Shown: positions 17,768 through 26,935, counted from the stretch's first letter. The stretch is 64,000 nucleotides of DNA from Martelella endophytica (GCF_000960975.1 NZ_CP010803.1:3148273-3212272), one strand, 5' to 3'. The notes: generated by a model not told the origin, from the sequence alone. A program made the numbers and translations.

Positions 17768-18280
17768 TCAGGAGAGGTCCAGAACAAATGGCAGGCCGGT
17801 CGCGCATTCTGCGCCACGGCCGATCTCCGCGACCGCCTCGATCAGTCTTCCCTCGCGTCCAAGCGCCTCGTCGCCAAGGGCGATGAGCCGTCGGTTCGGC
17901 GTTGCGAAGGGGGCGGCGCTGCGGAGCCTGCCGGCAAGGGCAGCGTCGCTCAGGCCAGGCAGCAATGCCAGCGCCACGAGCAGCGCGGCTGCTGGGGAGC
18001 GCGAGACGCCGAGCCAGCAATGGACGAGCAACGGGCCATCGAATGCCCAGCGCCGGGCGAACTCCATCAACTCGCTGACATGCTGCGCGCCGGGGCCGAC
18101 AAGCTTGCCGGTGCCCGCAAAGGCGATGTCGTTCATGCGCAGCGTGTGGTGGCTCTCGACGATGCCCGGTTTGGCGAAATCATGCCCATTTGCCATCAGC
18201 GAAAGCATATGGCGGCAGTGGTAGCGTGCCGCCATCTCGCCGGCGCGCGCGAGCGGTGCAACAATGATGGTGCGGCTCAT
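17768..18280 (-). CDS. Protein-tyrosine phosphatase-like protein (DSP fold)
   Basis: The 170-residue protein has the phosphatase P-loop HCWLGVSRS: Cys88 nucleophile and Arg94 in the HCX5R signature. An Asp near residue 51 (RMNDIAF) could serve as general acid. Its ATG overlaps the stop of the HD gene by four bases (ATGA), so the two are translationally coupled. A long in-frame extension upstream covers the HD gene and is a frame overlap, not this protein. Family members act on phosphotyrosine or small phosphorylated molecules; the substrate is unknown. Confidence 0.8.
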   Translation of the reverse strand: MSRTIIVAPLARAGEMAARYHCRHMLSLMANGHDFAKPGIVESHHTLRMNDIAFAGTGKLVGPGAQHVSELMEFARRWAFDGPLLVHCWLGVSRSPAAALLVALALLPGLSDAALAGRLRSAAPFATPNRRLIALGDEALGREGRLIEAVAEIGRGAECATGLPFVLDLS

Positions 18281-18897
18281 GAGGCTGTCCGTTCCCGGGC
18301 AAGGCGCTTCTCTTCGATCGCCTCGAAACGGGCGAGGAACAGGGCCTGGGCGTCGGCGGTCGGCATCGGTTCGATCGGCAGCATGTCGGCCGAGATCCGG
18401 TTTGGCTGGCCGAAGAACCGCGTGGCCTCCGCAATGGTGAAGCCTGCAAGGGTCACGGCCTCGAAATAGGCGGCGATGCGATCGGCGGCCTTGATCTTCG
18501 CCTTCAGCGTTCGCGCCGGGTGCGGCGGCAGCGAATAGCGCAGGTGGATCGCCGCTTCCAGCCGCTTCTCCACGGTCTTGTAGCCGCCACCGACCACAGC
18601 CTTGAACGGTGAGATCATGTCGCCGATCACATATTCCGGCGCGTCGTGCAGCAAGGCCATCTGGCAATCCTCGGCGCTCGGCCGGTTGAGATGGGTGAAG
18701 ATCGTTTCGACCACCAGCGAATGCTGGGCCACCGAATAGGCGTGCGCGCCGAGCGTCTGGCCGTTCCAGCGGGCGACACGGGCGAGGCCGTGGGCAATGT
18801 CGGAGATTTCGACATCCATGGGCGAGGGATCGAGCAGGTCGAGCCGGCGGCCGGAAAGCATGCGCTGCCAGGCGCGGGCGTCATTGCGGGTCGCCAT
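18277..18897 (-). CDS. HD-domain phosphohydrolase, YfbR-like (5'-nucleotidase type)
   Basis: The 206-residue protein belongs to the HD superfamily: AYSVAQHSLVV supplies the first His, and ALLHDAPEYVIGDM the HD pair, with PFKAV after. This pattern resembles YfbR, a dNMP 5'-nucleotidase, so dephosphorylation of deoxynucleotides is plausible. It starts three bases after the YgfZ stop and overlaps the phosphatase gene by four bases. The chain is a tight minus-strand unit YgfZ-HD-phosphatase. Confidence 0.82.
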   Translation of the reverse strand: MATRNDARAWQRMLSGRRLDLLDPSPMDVEISDIAHGLARVARWNGQTLGAHAYSVAQHSLVVETIFTHLNRPSAEDCQMALLHDAPEYVIGDMISPFKAVVGGGYKTVEKRLEAAIHLRYSLPPHPARTLKAKIKAADRIAAYFEAVTLAGFTIAEATRFFGQPNRISADMLPIEPMPTADAQALFLARFEAIEEKRLARERTAS

Positions 18898-18899
18898 GT

Positions 18900-19733
18900 T
18901 TACGCGTCCTCGCCCGTCGTTTTGTCGAGCGAGACGCCGCTCCAGGCATAGGGCGTGACGGTGACAGGCGTCCCGCCGGCGACGATGGCTTCACCAGTGG
19001 TGAGTGCGGATGCCACACGATCTATGCGCACGATCGCCATGCCGACACCTTTGAAGGTCGTGCCGAGTTCGCCGACCGGCTTGCCGGCCGCCGTCAGCGT
19101 CGTGCCGGGCGTCGGAAGCGCCGCCGTGGCATCGATCCGCACCAGCCGCCGCCGTGCCGTGCCGCGATGCTGCATGCGCGAGACGACTTCCTGGCCGACA
19201 TAACAGCCCTTGCGGAAGGAGAGGGCGCCATTGGTGTCGAACAGCACGTCATGGGGAAAGACGTCCTGCGGCGCGAAGTCCCGGTGCATTTCGGCGACGC
19301 CGGCGGCAATGCGCAGCGCGTCGTCGGAGCCCTCGTCGCCGTGTTTGCCGGGGCGGCGGAAGATCGTCATGCCGGCGCGGGCGAAACGCTGGTCGGCGAA
19401 GACGCCCTCTGCCGTTGCCGCATCCTCGAAAAGGGTGACGCCTTCCGTCTCTGCCAGGGCGATCTGCACCTTGGCACGCAGCTTGTAGAGGGTCAGACGC
19501 TGGACGAGGCCTGCCGCGTCTTCGGCGTGGGTCTCGATCAGGAAGCCATCGCCGTCGCGCGCGATGAGGAAGTCGAACTGGATCTTGCCCTGCGGCGTCA
19601 GCAGCGCACCCGGCCAGGATTCGCCGGCAGCGATCTTGGCGATATCGGTGGTGACGAGGTTCTGCAGGAAATGCTCCGCTTCCGCGCCGGAGAGCGTGAT
19701 GAATTTCCTGTCCGGGAGATAAATATTTGCCAT
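18900..19733 (-). CDS. ygfZ: YgfZ-like folate-binding protein (GcvT fold)
   Basis: YgfZ proteins bind tetrahydrofolate and help repair or assemble iron-sulfur clusters under oxidative stress. The 277-residue protein has the conserved KGCYVGQEVVSRMQHRGTAR motif with its essential cysteine. It begins MANIYLPDRKFI; ATG at 19733 has AGAGGA at six bases, slightly better placed than the adjacent ATG at 19736. The longer frame to 19826 has no family likeness. It heads the coupled YgfZ-HD-phosphatase unit. Confidence 0.9.
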   Translation of the reverse strand: MANIYLPDRKFITLSGAEAEHFLQNLVTTDIAKIAAGESWPGALLTPQGKIQFDFLIARDGDGFLIETHAEDAAGLVQRLTLYKLRAKVQIALAETEGVTLFEDAATAEGVFADQRFARAGMTIFRRPGKHGDEGSDDALRIAAGVAEMHRDFAPQDVFPHDVLFDTNGALSFRKGCYVGQEVVSRMQHRGTARRRLVRIDATAALPTPGTTLTAAGKPVGELGTTFKGVGMAIVRIDRVASALTTGEAIVAGGTPVTVTPYAWSGVSLDKTTGEDA

Positions 19734-19834
19734 CATCCATCCTCTGCTTCGCGCGCCGGCAAGACCGGAATCGGATGGGGCTTTTTCACGTGGAAGTGCT
19801 TCGAGGTCAATGCTCCTCGGCCGCAAATAAAGCC

Positions 19835-20092
19835 TTACTGGACCGTGCGGTCTGGGGAGAATTCACCGGCCAGCATGCGCTCCCGCAGCGATTCGAGCAT
19901 CGCCTCGGCGCCTTCCTCACCGATCATCCGCACGGTTTCACGCATGGCAAGCGAGAGGGCGGCATCGGCAATGATTTCGGGTTCGATGCCGTCGGCGACA
20001 CCATCGGCCCAGGCTTCATTCTGATATTCGAGAGCCGCCTGCATCTTCTCATGCACGATCATATCGTCGATGTCATTGGCATTCGGCTTCAT
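19835..20092 (-). CDS. Small conserved-looking hypothetical protein, 85 residues
   Basis: The 85-residue protein is strongly acidic and predicted mostly helical (MQAALEYQNEAWADGVADG, AALSLAMRETVRMIGEEGAEAML), with no membrane segment or signal peptide. It starts with AAGGAACAGAA before ATG, a good ribosome-binding site. It lies upstream of ygfZ on the same strand, separated by 101 bases. No domain is recognised. The ORF has typical third-position GC bias, so it is likely real. Confidence 0.7.
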   Translation of the reverse strand: MKPNANDIDDMIVHEKMQAALEYQNEAWADGVADGIEPEIIADAALSLAMRETVRMIGEEGAEAMLESLRERMLAGEFSPDRTVQ

Positions 20093-20244
20093 TTCTGTTC
20101 CTTGTCGGCTTCTTGCTCTTTCGGCGTCTGTCGAAACATAGCAAGTTTTTCACGGAAGCGGCAGCGCCGCCAGCGGAAAAAGTAAATATCAGGTTAATCG
20201 CACTCGGCGCCCCGGGGTTTCGGCAGAACCATGTGATGGTTTGG

Positions 20245-20670
20245 TCACACCAGGTTCGGGGCGGTCGTCGCCGCGAGTTTCTCGGCGCATTCCAGCACGC
20301 TTGTCGGCACGGGCAGCCCGCGGATTTCGGCGAGCGTATACCAGCCCAGTTCGTCGGCGTCATCGGCTGCGGTGGCGATTGCTGCCGGATCGGCTTCCGC
20401 CAGAAAGACGCTGAGCCGATAGAAACTGGTGATCGTTCCGGTCGAATCGCGGTCGATGAGATCATAGACCGCGAAGAACTCCGCCCGCTCGGCCACAAGA
20501 CCGGTTTCTTCCACGAGTTCGCGCAGCGCAGCCTGTTCCGGGGTCTCGCCAGCTTCGGCTCGGCCACCGGGAAAGGCATACATCGCCTGCGCCGGCGGGT
20601 TGGCCCGCCGCACCAGAAGAAAGGCCTCACCGCGCCTGATGATGACGGAGGAGGCAGGCTTCGGGTTCAT
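20245..20670 (-). CDS. Nudix hydrolase
   Basis: Nudix enzymes hydrolyse nucleoside diphosphates linked to a moiety X. The 141-residue protein has a perfect Nudix box: Gly36, Glu42, Arg50-Glu51, Glu54-Glu55 and Gly57 in GGRAEAGETPEQAALRELVE and the following ETGL. The FPGGRAEAGE context resembles the MutT/ADP-ribose type rather than a specific subgroup; substrate unknown. It is divergent from the SRAP gene, whose start is 60 bases away. Confidence 0.9.
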   Translation of the reverse strand: MNPKPASSVIIRRGEAFLLVRRANPPAQAMYAFPGGRAEAGETPEQAALRELVEETGLVAERAEFFAVYDLIDRDSTGTITSFYRLSVFLAEADPAAIATAADDADELGWYTLAEIRGLPVPTSVLECAEKLAATTAPNLV

Positions 20671-20730
20671 CGCGTCTCGCTTTCTCCAGCCGGGCTTGTT
20701 TCCGGCCGGCCATCATGGAATGGATACCCA

Positions 20731-21474
20731 ATGTGTGGACGTTTCGGACTGATAACAACCCCTGAAGCCGTGGGGGAGGCCTTCGACCTCACCGGCGTGG
20801 ACCCGTTTCCGCCGCGCTACAACATCGCGCCGTCGCAGCCGATCCTGATGGTTGCCGATGCCACGGAGGCGCTCGGTGGCCGCGGTGTCGGCCGCACCAT
20901 GCTGCTTGCCCGCTGGGGGCTGATACCGGCCTGGGTGAAGGATGCGAAGGACTTTCCGCTGCTGTTCAATGCCCGCAGCGAAAGCGTGATCGAAAAACCG
21001 GCCTTTCGCGGTGCCATGCGCCATTTCCGCGCTTTGGTGCCGGCGAGTGGCTTTTATGAGTGGCGGCGCACGGCCGCAGGCTCCGAACCGTTCTGGGTCA
21101 GGCCGCGGCATGGGGGACTGATCGCCTTTGCCGGCCTTCTGTCGCCTTGGATGGGGGCCGATGGTACGGAACTCGACACCGGCACGATCCTGACCACGGA
21201 AGCAACCGGCGTGATGGCGAAGATCCATGAACGCCAGCCGGTGATCATCCTGCCGGAGGACTATCCGCGCTGGCTCGACTGCCGCACCCAGGAACCGCGC
21301 CATGTCGCCGATCTGCTGAAGCCGCCGCCGCCCGGCTTTCTTGAGGCGATCCCCGTCTCGAAGGCTGTCAGCAACGCCCGCAACATGGGGCCACAGGTGC
21401 AGGAGCCGATCGGCCCGCCGCTTGCCGCAGACGACGAGCTGCCGCCCGAAGGGGGCCAGATGGACCTCTTCTGA
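20731..21474 (+). CDS. SRAP (SOS response-associated peptidase) family protein, YedK-like
   Basis: SRAP proteins form a thiazolidine DNA-protein crosslink with abasic sites in single-stranded DNA, shielding them. The 247-residue protein starts MCGRFG, so Cys2 becomes the catalytic N-terminal residue after Met removal. Asn31 (RYNIAPSQP), Glu110 (ASGFYEW) and His166 (KIHERQP) match the other active-site positions. ATG at 20731 is certain because Cys2 must be exposed; the long upstream frame from 20113 overlaps the Nudix gene and is not coding. It ends six bases before the convergent pssA. Confidence 0.94.
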   Translation: MCGRFGLITTPEAVGEAFDLTGVDPFPPRYNIAPSQPILMVADATEALGGRGVGRTMLLARWGLIPAWVKDAKDFPLLFNARSESVIEKPAFRGAMRHFRALVPASGFYEWRRTAAGSEPFWVRPRHGGLIAFAGLLSPWMGADGTELDTGTILTTEATGVMAKIHERQPVIILPEDYPRWLDCRTQEPRHVADLLKPPPPGFLEAIPVSKAVSNARNMGPQVQEPIGPPLAADDELPPEGGQMDLF

Positions 21475-21480
21475 GATTGT

Positions 21481-22368
21481 TCAGATGTCGAGGTCGAGAC
21501 GGTTCTTGCGCAGGCTCTCGTCGGCCTCCTCATCGTCTTCCAGATGCACGTCGCTTTCCATTACCAGCGTGCCGTATTTGGCATGCCAGGCGCGCGCCCC
21601 GAGGGGGAGGGTAGCGAGATACAGCGCGGAGCCGGCAATCATCACATGCCAGGTGTAGCTGACGAGAAGCGCCACGGTAAGCACCGCGACGAGCATCATC
21701 GGCAGCGCGAACTCACGACGCACCACATTGAGGCCGAAGCTCTTGCCCGACCAGACGGGAAGCCGGCTGATCAGCAGGAAGCCGACGATCACGGTGTAGA
21801 CCGAGGAGGCAAGTGCCACGCCGCGCCCGCCCTGCATGCCGAGAAAGCCGAGATAGACCGGCAGCAGCACGATGATCGCGCCGGCCGGCGCCGGCACGCC
21901 GACGAAATATTCTCCCTGCCAGCTCGCCTTGCGCTTGCGATCCGCCATGACGTTGAACCGTGCTAGCCGCAGCCCCGCCGCGATCGCATAGAGAAGCGCG
22001 GCGATCCAGCCTGGCGTGCCGGCATCGTGCAGCAGATAGATATAGGAGACCAGCGCCGGTGCGATGCCGAAGTTGACGATGTCGGCGAGCGAATCCATCT
22101 GTTCGCCGAATTTCGACGAAGCCTTCAGGAGCCGAGCCAGCCTGCCGTCGATGCCATCGAGAAAGGCTGCAATCAGCAGCATCACCACGGCCTGGGCGAA
22201 TTGTCCTTCGATTGCCTGGCGGATGCCGGTCAGTCCGGCGCAGATCGCCAGCACTGTGACAAGGTTCGGCAGGATCAGCCGGAGCGGAATTTCGCGCAGC
22301 CGGGGTCCGCGGCCCGAGCCATCCGAGGACGGCCGGTGCGGGGCAGGGGTATTGTCATCCTCTGCCAT
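21481..22368 (-). CDS. pssA: CDP-diacylglycerol-serine O-phosphatidyltransferase
   Basis: This enzyme makes phosphatidylserine from CDP-diacylglycerol and serine, first step to phosphatidylethanolamine. The 295-residue membrane protein has the CDP-alcohol phosphatidyltransferase motif: Asp74-Gly75, Ala78-Arg79, Gly88, Asp92 and Asp96 around FLDGIDGRLAR. Several membrane segments follow. Its ATG overlaps the psd stop codon by one base, so the two are translationally coupled. Confidence 0.95.
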   Translation of the reverse strand: MAEDDNTPAPHRPSSDGSGRGPRLREIPLRLILPNLVTVLAICAGLTGIRQAIEGQFAQAVVMLLIAAFLDGIDGRLARLLKASSKFGEQMDSLADIVNFGIAPALVSYIYLLHDAGTPGWIAALLYAIAAGLRLARFNVMADRKRKASWQGEYFVGVPAPAGAIIVLLPVYLGFLGMQGGRGVALASSVYTVIVGFLLISRLPVWSGKSFGLNVVRREFALPMMLVAVLTVALLVSYTWHVMIAGSALYLATLPLGARAWHAKYGTLVMESDVHLEDDEEADESLRKNRLDLDI

Positions 22369-23066
22369 CAGACCCGGCGTCCGATCACGGGTTCGGCGGT
22401 CGTGTCGAAAACGGCGAGCGTGGTTTCACCGGCGGTCGCCATCTGGCCGATCGCGACGCGCGGTACGGCGCCTTCCGGCAGGTACACATCGAGCCGCGAG
22501 CCGAAGCGAATGAGGCCGAAGCGTTCGCCGGCATCCACGGGATCGCCATCCTCGACGAAGCAGACGATGCGCCGCGCGACGAGGCCGGCGATCTGGACGA
22601 CGCCGATCTCGCCATGGGCGGTGTCGATAACGAGGCCGTTGCGCTCATTGTCCTCGCTCGCCTTGTCGAGTTCGGCGTTCAGGAACTTGCCGGCGCGATA
22701 GTGGATCGAGCGGACGCGGCCGGCCATCGGCGCGCGGTTCACATGGCAGTTGAACACGTTCATGAACACGCAGATCCGCAGCATCGGCATCGCGCCGAGG
22801 CCCATTTCGGCTGGCGGGATTTCCATGCTGATCGACGACACGCGGCCATCGGCGGGGCTGATGACGAGGTCCGCATCCTGCGGCACGACCCGGTCCGGAT
22901 CGCGGAAGAAATAGGCGCACCATGCCGTCAGGAAGAGGCCGATCCAGAACAGCGGTTCCGCCAGCCAGCCGAGCAGCAGGGTGACGACAAGGAAGATGGC
23001 GACGAAGGGGTAGCCTTCCTTGTGGATCGGCACGATGGCCTTTCGGATCGAATCGAAGATGGTCAT
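22368..23066 (-). CDS. psd: Phosphatidylserine decarboxylase proenzyme
   Basis: Psd converts phosphatidylserine to phosphatidylethanolamine. The 232-residue product is the short archaeal-type form with a pyruvoyl group made by self-cleavage at the Gly189-Ser190 pair in [10 protein letters not shown] membrane segment follows the N-terminus ([21 protein letters not shown]). I chose ATG at 23066 ([13 protein letters not shown]) over a TTG at 23090 since it matches rhizobial Psd and has GGAG upstream. pssA follows directly, giving one operon for phosphatidylethanolamine synthesis. Confidence 0.95.
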   Translation of the reverse strand: MTIFDSIRKAIVPIHKEGYPFVAIFLVVTLLLGWLAEPLFWIGLFLTAWCAYFFRDPDRVVPQDADLVISPADGRVSSISMEIPPAEMGLGAMPMLRICVFMNVFNCHVNRAPMAGRVRSIHYRAGKFLNAELDKASEDNERNGLVIDTAHGEIGVVQIAGLVARRIVCFVEDGDPVDAGERFGLIRFGSRLDVYLPEGAVPRVAIGQMATAGETTLAVFDTTAEPVIGRRV

Positions 23067-23130
23067 GAACGGAAACTCCGGCTGGCGCAAATATCCTGGC
23101 GGCGGAGTCTAACCGCTTGCGAGGACGAAG

Positions 23131-23162
23131 AAAATGGCCGTCCGTCCGAAACCGGCCATTTT
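23131..23162 (-). terminator. Terminator of the ABC exporter gene (bidirectional shape)
   Basis: AAAATGGCCG (23131-23140) and CGGCCATTTT (23153-23162) form a perfect ten-base stem with a 12-base loop. On the minus strand it lies 90 bases after the ABC transporter stop, with four Us ending the stem. It separates the exporter from psd, which starts at 23066. Confidence 0.8.
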
Positions 23163-23251
23163 CCGGAAATGTCGGGTGTTCTTCCCGTGTTTCTTGCAAG
23201 GAGCAGGGCTGAGCCAAATGGCATGGCTCATGCGTCTCTCCGGCGCCGGGC

Positions 23252-25138
23252 CTACTTCGCTGGGTCCATCCGCAGGATGACGCCCATGTCGTCGCTTTCG
23301 CGGACCTGGCGCAGATGCTCCTCGGCAAGCGTCGCCTCGCGCTGGCGTTCCCACATCTGGGCGTAGAGCCCGTTCTGGGCAAGCAGCGCCGTATGCGTGC
23401 CGCGCTCGGCAATCTCGCCACGGCGCAGCACGATGATCTCGTCGGCGCCGATGACGGTCGAAAGCCGGTGGGCGATGACCAATGTCGTGCGGTTCTTCGA
23501 GACGACGTCGAGCGCCGCCTGGATTTCCCGCTCGGTCTGGGTGTCGAGCGCGGAGGTCGCCTCGTCGAGCACCAGGATCGGCGGTGCCTTGAGGATGGTG
23601 CGTGCGATTGCCACGCGCTGCTTCTCGCCGCCGGAAAGCTTCAGTCCGCGCTCGCCGACCTGGGTCTCGTAGCCCTCGGGAAGCTGGCGGATGAAATCGC
23701 CGACCTGGGCGAGTTCGGCTGCAGCATTGACCTCCTCGTCGGTCGCGCCGGTGCGGCCATAGCGGATGTTGTAGGCGATCGTGTCGTTGAACAGCACGGT
23801 ATCCTGCGGCACCATGCCGATCGCCTCGCGCAGGCTCGCCTGCTGGACTTCACGCAGATCCTGGCCATCGATGGTGATGGCGCCGGAATTCACGTCGTAG
23901 AAGCGGAACAGCAGTCGCGAGATCGTCGATTTGCCGGCACCCGTCGGGCCGACGATGGCCACGGTTTTGCCCGCCGGCACCTCGAACGACACGCCCTTCA
24001 GGATCGGCCGGGCGGGATCGTAGGAAAAGTGGACATCCTTGAAGGCGATCGCGCCCTGGCGCACCTGAAGCGGTTCGGCATCCGGCTTGTCGGTAATCTC
24101 GGGATCGACCTCGAGAATGTCGAACATCTGCTCGATATCGGTCAGGCCCTGACGGATTTCGCGATAGACCGAGCCAATGAAGTTCAGCGGGATGGCGAGC
24201 TGGATCAGCATGGCATTGACGAAGACGAAGTCGCCGATCGTTTCTGTTCCGGCCTGAACCGCGCGTGCGGACAGCACCATCATCGCCGTCATGCCGATAC
24301 CGAAGATCACGCCCTGGCCGAAGTTCAGCCAGCCGAGCGAGGTCCAGATCCGGGTGGCAGCCTCCTCATAGCGCGCCATCGAGCTGTCGAAGCGGCGAGC
24401 TTCCATGTCCTCGTTGCCGAAATATTTCACCGTCTCGTAGTTGAGCAGCGAATCGACCGACTTGGTGTTGGCTTCGGTATCGCTGTCGTTCATCTCGCGG
24501 CGGATGGCGATGCGCCAGTCGCTAGCCTTCACGGTGAACCAGACATAGACGACCACCGTCACGGCGGTGATGGCGAGATAGTCGAAGCCATAGCCCCACC
24601 AGAAGATGATGGCGACGAGGACGAATTCGAGGACGGTCGGCAGCGTCGCGAGGATGGTGAAGCGGACAATGGTCTCGATGCCCTTGGTGCCGCGCTCGAT
24701 GATCCGCGACAGGCCGCCGGTCTTGCGCGACAGGTGGAAGCGCAGCGCGAGACGGTGCATGTGGACGAAGACGCGATGGGCGAGCTGGCGCACCGCATAT
24801 TGTCCGACGCTCGCAAACAGCGCGTCGCGCAGTTGGTTGAAGCCGAGCTGGCCGATGCGGGCGAGATTGTAGAACAGCACAAGTGTCACCGCGCCAAACA
24901 GGAAGGCCGGCAGCATCGTCTCGATCTGCAATTCGCCTGTCAGCGCGTTGGTGACCCATTTGAAGGTGTATGGCACAAGCAGGAGCACGAGCTTGGCCAC
25001 GATCAGACAGAGCGTCGCCAGAACCACCCGGCGCTTCAGGTCGGGCCGGCTGGAAGGCCAGATATATGGCCACAGGTTGATGATGGTCTGAAACGGACTC
25101 GCGGAATCCGCTGAAATGGTCTTTTGCCTGTCGGCCAT
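23252..25138 (-). CDS. Atm1-type ABC exporter (half transporter, membrane plus ATPase)
   Basis: The 628-residue protein fuses a six-helix membrane domain (residues about 30-340) to an ATPase domain. Walker A is GPTGAGKST, the signature is LSGGEKQRVAIART, and Walker B is ILVLDEATSALD. The N-terminal layout (FQTIINLWPYIWPSSRPDLK) is that of the Atm1/HMT1 group, which exports glutathione-linked compounds, sulfur species or heavy metals. It likely works as a homodimer in the inner membrane. A LysM membrane protein gene lies downstream of its promoter region on the same strand. Substrate unproven. Confidence 0.9.
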   Translation of the reverse strand: MADRQKTISADSASPFQTIINLWPYIWPSSRPDLKRRVVLATLCLIVAKLVLLLVPYTFKWVTNALTGELQIETMLPAFLFGAVTLVLFYNLARIGQLGFNQLRDALFASVGQYAVRQLAHRVFVHMHRLALRFHLSRKTGGLSRIIERGTKGIETIVRFTILATLPTVLEFVLVAIIFWWGYGFDYLAITAVTVVVYVWFTVKASDWRIAIRREMNDSDTEANTKSVDSLLNYETVKYFGNEDMEARRFDSSMARYEEAATRIWTSLGWLNFGQGVIFGIGMTAMMVLSARAVQAGTETIGDFVFVNAMLIQLAIPLNFIGSVYREIRQGLTDIEQMFDILEVDPEITDKPDAEPLQVRQGAIAFKDVHFSYDPARPILKGVSFEVPAGKTVAIVGPTGAGKSTISRLLFRFYDVNSGAITIDGQDLREVQQASLREAIGMVPQDTVLFNDTIAYNIRYGRTGATDEEVNAAAELAQVGDFIRQLPEGYETQVGERGLKLSGGEKQRVAIARTILKAPPILVLDEATSALDTQTEREIQAALDVVSKNRTTLVIAHRLSTVIGADEIIVLRRGEIAERGTHTALLAQNGLYAQMWERQREATLAEEHLRQVRESDDMGVILRMDPAK

Positions 25139-25325
25139 AGCATGTCCCCGGCTCTAGAGGCCGCTCGGGCCGAGCCTCGGCTGAAATGAGTTCGCGCTCC
25201 CGGCGCGGCGGTCGACCCCGCAAATAAGCGAGGCCGCAGGCATTTGCAATGCCCGCGGCCGGTTCGAAGATATATATTTCCACATTCTTGGAAGAGTGGA
25301 AGTGAGGCGTCGTGCTACCGCGCCC

Positions 25326-26753
25326 TCAATTGCTGCCCGGATTATCGCCAGCTGGCAATTGATACTCCGGACCGACCGGCTCGCCCTGAAGCAGGCGCCG
25401 GTGGATGGTCTCGGCCTCGCCGATCGGCAGCGGGTCGACAGGAACCGAGAACACCTGGCCGGGCAGGATGATATTCGGATTGACGATCTGCGGCTCGTTG
25501 GCGAGGTAGATCGTGGTGTAGCGCACGCCGCGACCATAAAGCCTGCGGGAGATCCGCCACAGATTGTCGCCGCGCCGGATGATCACGGCGTTGTCGCTGC
25601 CCTGAAGCTGAGGTTGCATGAAGGTCTGGGTGCCGTCGTCCTGCGTCTCGCTCTCACCGGCGGGAGCCGTGGATACGGCCGCGACCTGATCGCCGGGCGG
25701 GCGATCGAACGGCACGATGGCGCGCGCGATCACGCTGCCGTCCTCGCCGAGCATGTCGATGCGCACGGTATGCATGCCGACGGCGACATCGACCTCGGAT
25801 TCGACGACGAAATTACCCTCTACATTGACCTCGCTGTCGGAAAGAACCGTGTCGTCAATATAGCCGCGCACCGTCGCGCCGGTCTTGCCTTCGCCGGCGA
25901 TGAACAGCCTGTTGCCCTCGATTTCGACGGCCTTGATCGTGACCGTCGCGATCACGGTCTGCTGGTTGCGGTTCTCGGTCTGGCTCTCGGCGGAAATCTC
26001 GGCATCGGTATTGACGTCGACACTTGGAAGCTCTGTGTCCGCCGTCGGGCGTGGGGACCTGGCCGCGGTCTCATCCTGAGGGCTGCTTTCGGTTTCGGGC
26101 TGTTGCTCCGGCCTCGTGGTGACCTGGATGCCGCCGGTACTGTCCGCTTCGGGCATCTGGACGATGTCGGAGGCCTTGCCGGGTTCGGTGATCAGCGCCA
26201 GCAGCTCTCCGCCGGGCGCCTCGGGAATGGAGATCGTCGCCGTCTGCAGCGAGCGCGCCTTGCGGCCGTCCGGCATGCTGACATCAAGGTAGATCAGATG
26301 GTCGCCGGGTGTCAGCGGCGTGTCGATGATGGCGACGAAATCGCCGGAGTCGCCCACGTCCGCAGTCGTCAGCACGCTATCGTCTTCCATGACATCAAGC
26401 CGGCCCTTCGGCTCGGCAGCGCCGGCAATGACGGCCGTTCCGTCCGGCTCGACGCGTAGAACGTCGAAGGTCGGGATGCGCAGGCCGGTGACCGTGTCGT
26501 CACCCTGCTGCTGGGCGCTGTCATCCTGTCCGGCCGCTTCCTGATTTTCGTTGCCCGTGGCATCGGCCTGGTTTGCCGGCTCGCTCGTCGCGGCTGGTTC
26601 CTCGTCCTCGGCGGCCGGCTGGTTCTCGGTGACGGGCGCGGGCGGTGCCTGCGCGTCATCCTTGTCTCCGTTCATGACGAAATAGGCGCCGATTGCGATC
26701 AGCACGAGCAGGATCACGATGACGATACCGAGAGTCCGGTTATTGCTTTTCAT
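25326..26753 (-). CDS. LysM domain-containing membrane-anchored protein
   Basis: The 475-residue protein has a single N-terminal membrane segment (TLGIVIVILLVLIAIGAYFVM), a long acidic, Pro/Glu/Ala-rich stretch (about residues 30-110), a middle region with repeated beta-rich segments (GTAVIAGAAEPKG...; GNRLFIAGEGKTGATVRGYI), and a C-terminal LysM domain (VIIRRGDNLWRISRRLYGRG, about 385-440). LysM binds peptidoglycan, so it may link the inner membrane to the wall. GGAGTGGAGA before ATG is a good ribosome-binding site. It sits between the ABC exporter and the divergent LOG gene; its partner is unknown. Confidence 0.85.
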   Translation of the reverse strand: MKSNNRTLGIVIVILLVLIAIGAYFVMNGDKDDAQAPPAPVTENQPAAEDEEPAATSEPANQADATGNENQEAAGQDDSAQQQGDDTVTGLRIPTFDVLRVEPDGTAVIAGAAEPKGRLDVMEDDSVLTTADVGDSGDFVAIIDTPLTPGDHLIYLDVSMPDGRKARSLQTATISIPEAPGGELLALITEPGKASDIVQMPEADSTGGIQVTTRPEQQPETESSPQDETAARSPRPTADTELPSVDVNTDAEISAESQTENRNQQTVIATVTIKAVEIEGNRLFIAGEGKTGATVRGYIDDTVLSDSEVNVEGNFVVESEVDVAVGMHTVRIDMLGEDGSVIARAIVPFDRPPGDQVAAVSTAPAGESETQDDGTQTFMQPQLQGSDNAVIIRRGDNLWRISRRLYGRGVRYTTIYLANEPQIVNPNIILPGQVFSVPVDPLPIGEAETIHRRLLQGEPVGPEYQLPAGDNPGSN

Positions 26754-26935
26754 TCTCCACTCCAGACATGACCGCAGGCCAGGGCGGTCAATTCTCTGAA
26801 AACGCTAGCCATACCACCGGTTATACACAAGTCTTCTTTCATGCTGGCGCCAAAGCATAAACAGGGTAAATGCGCGCCTGTGGTCGATTTGCAATGAACT
26901 TGACCAAAACCAGACAAATGCGCTTCAGTGATGGC

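Noticed and set aside
20113..20730. N-terminal extension of the SRAP frame.
   Set aside because: SRAP activity requires Cys2 right after the initiator methionine at 20731, and the extension runs across the Nudix gene.
23315..25114. A 599-codon plus-strand frame opposite the ABC exporter.
   Set aside because: No domain likeness; the opposite strand has intact Walker A, signature and Walker B motifs.
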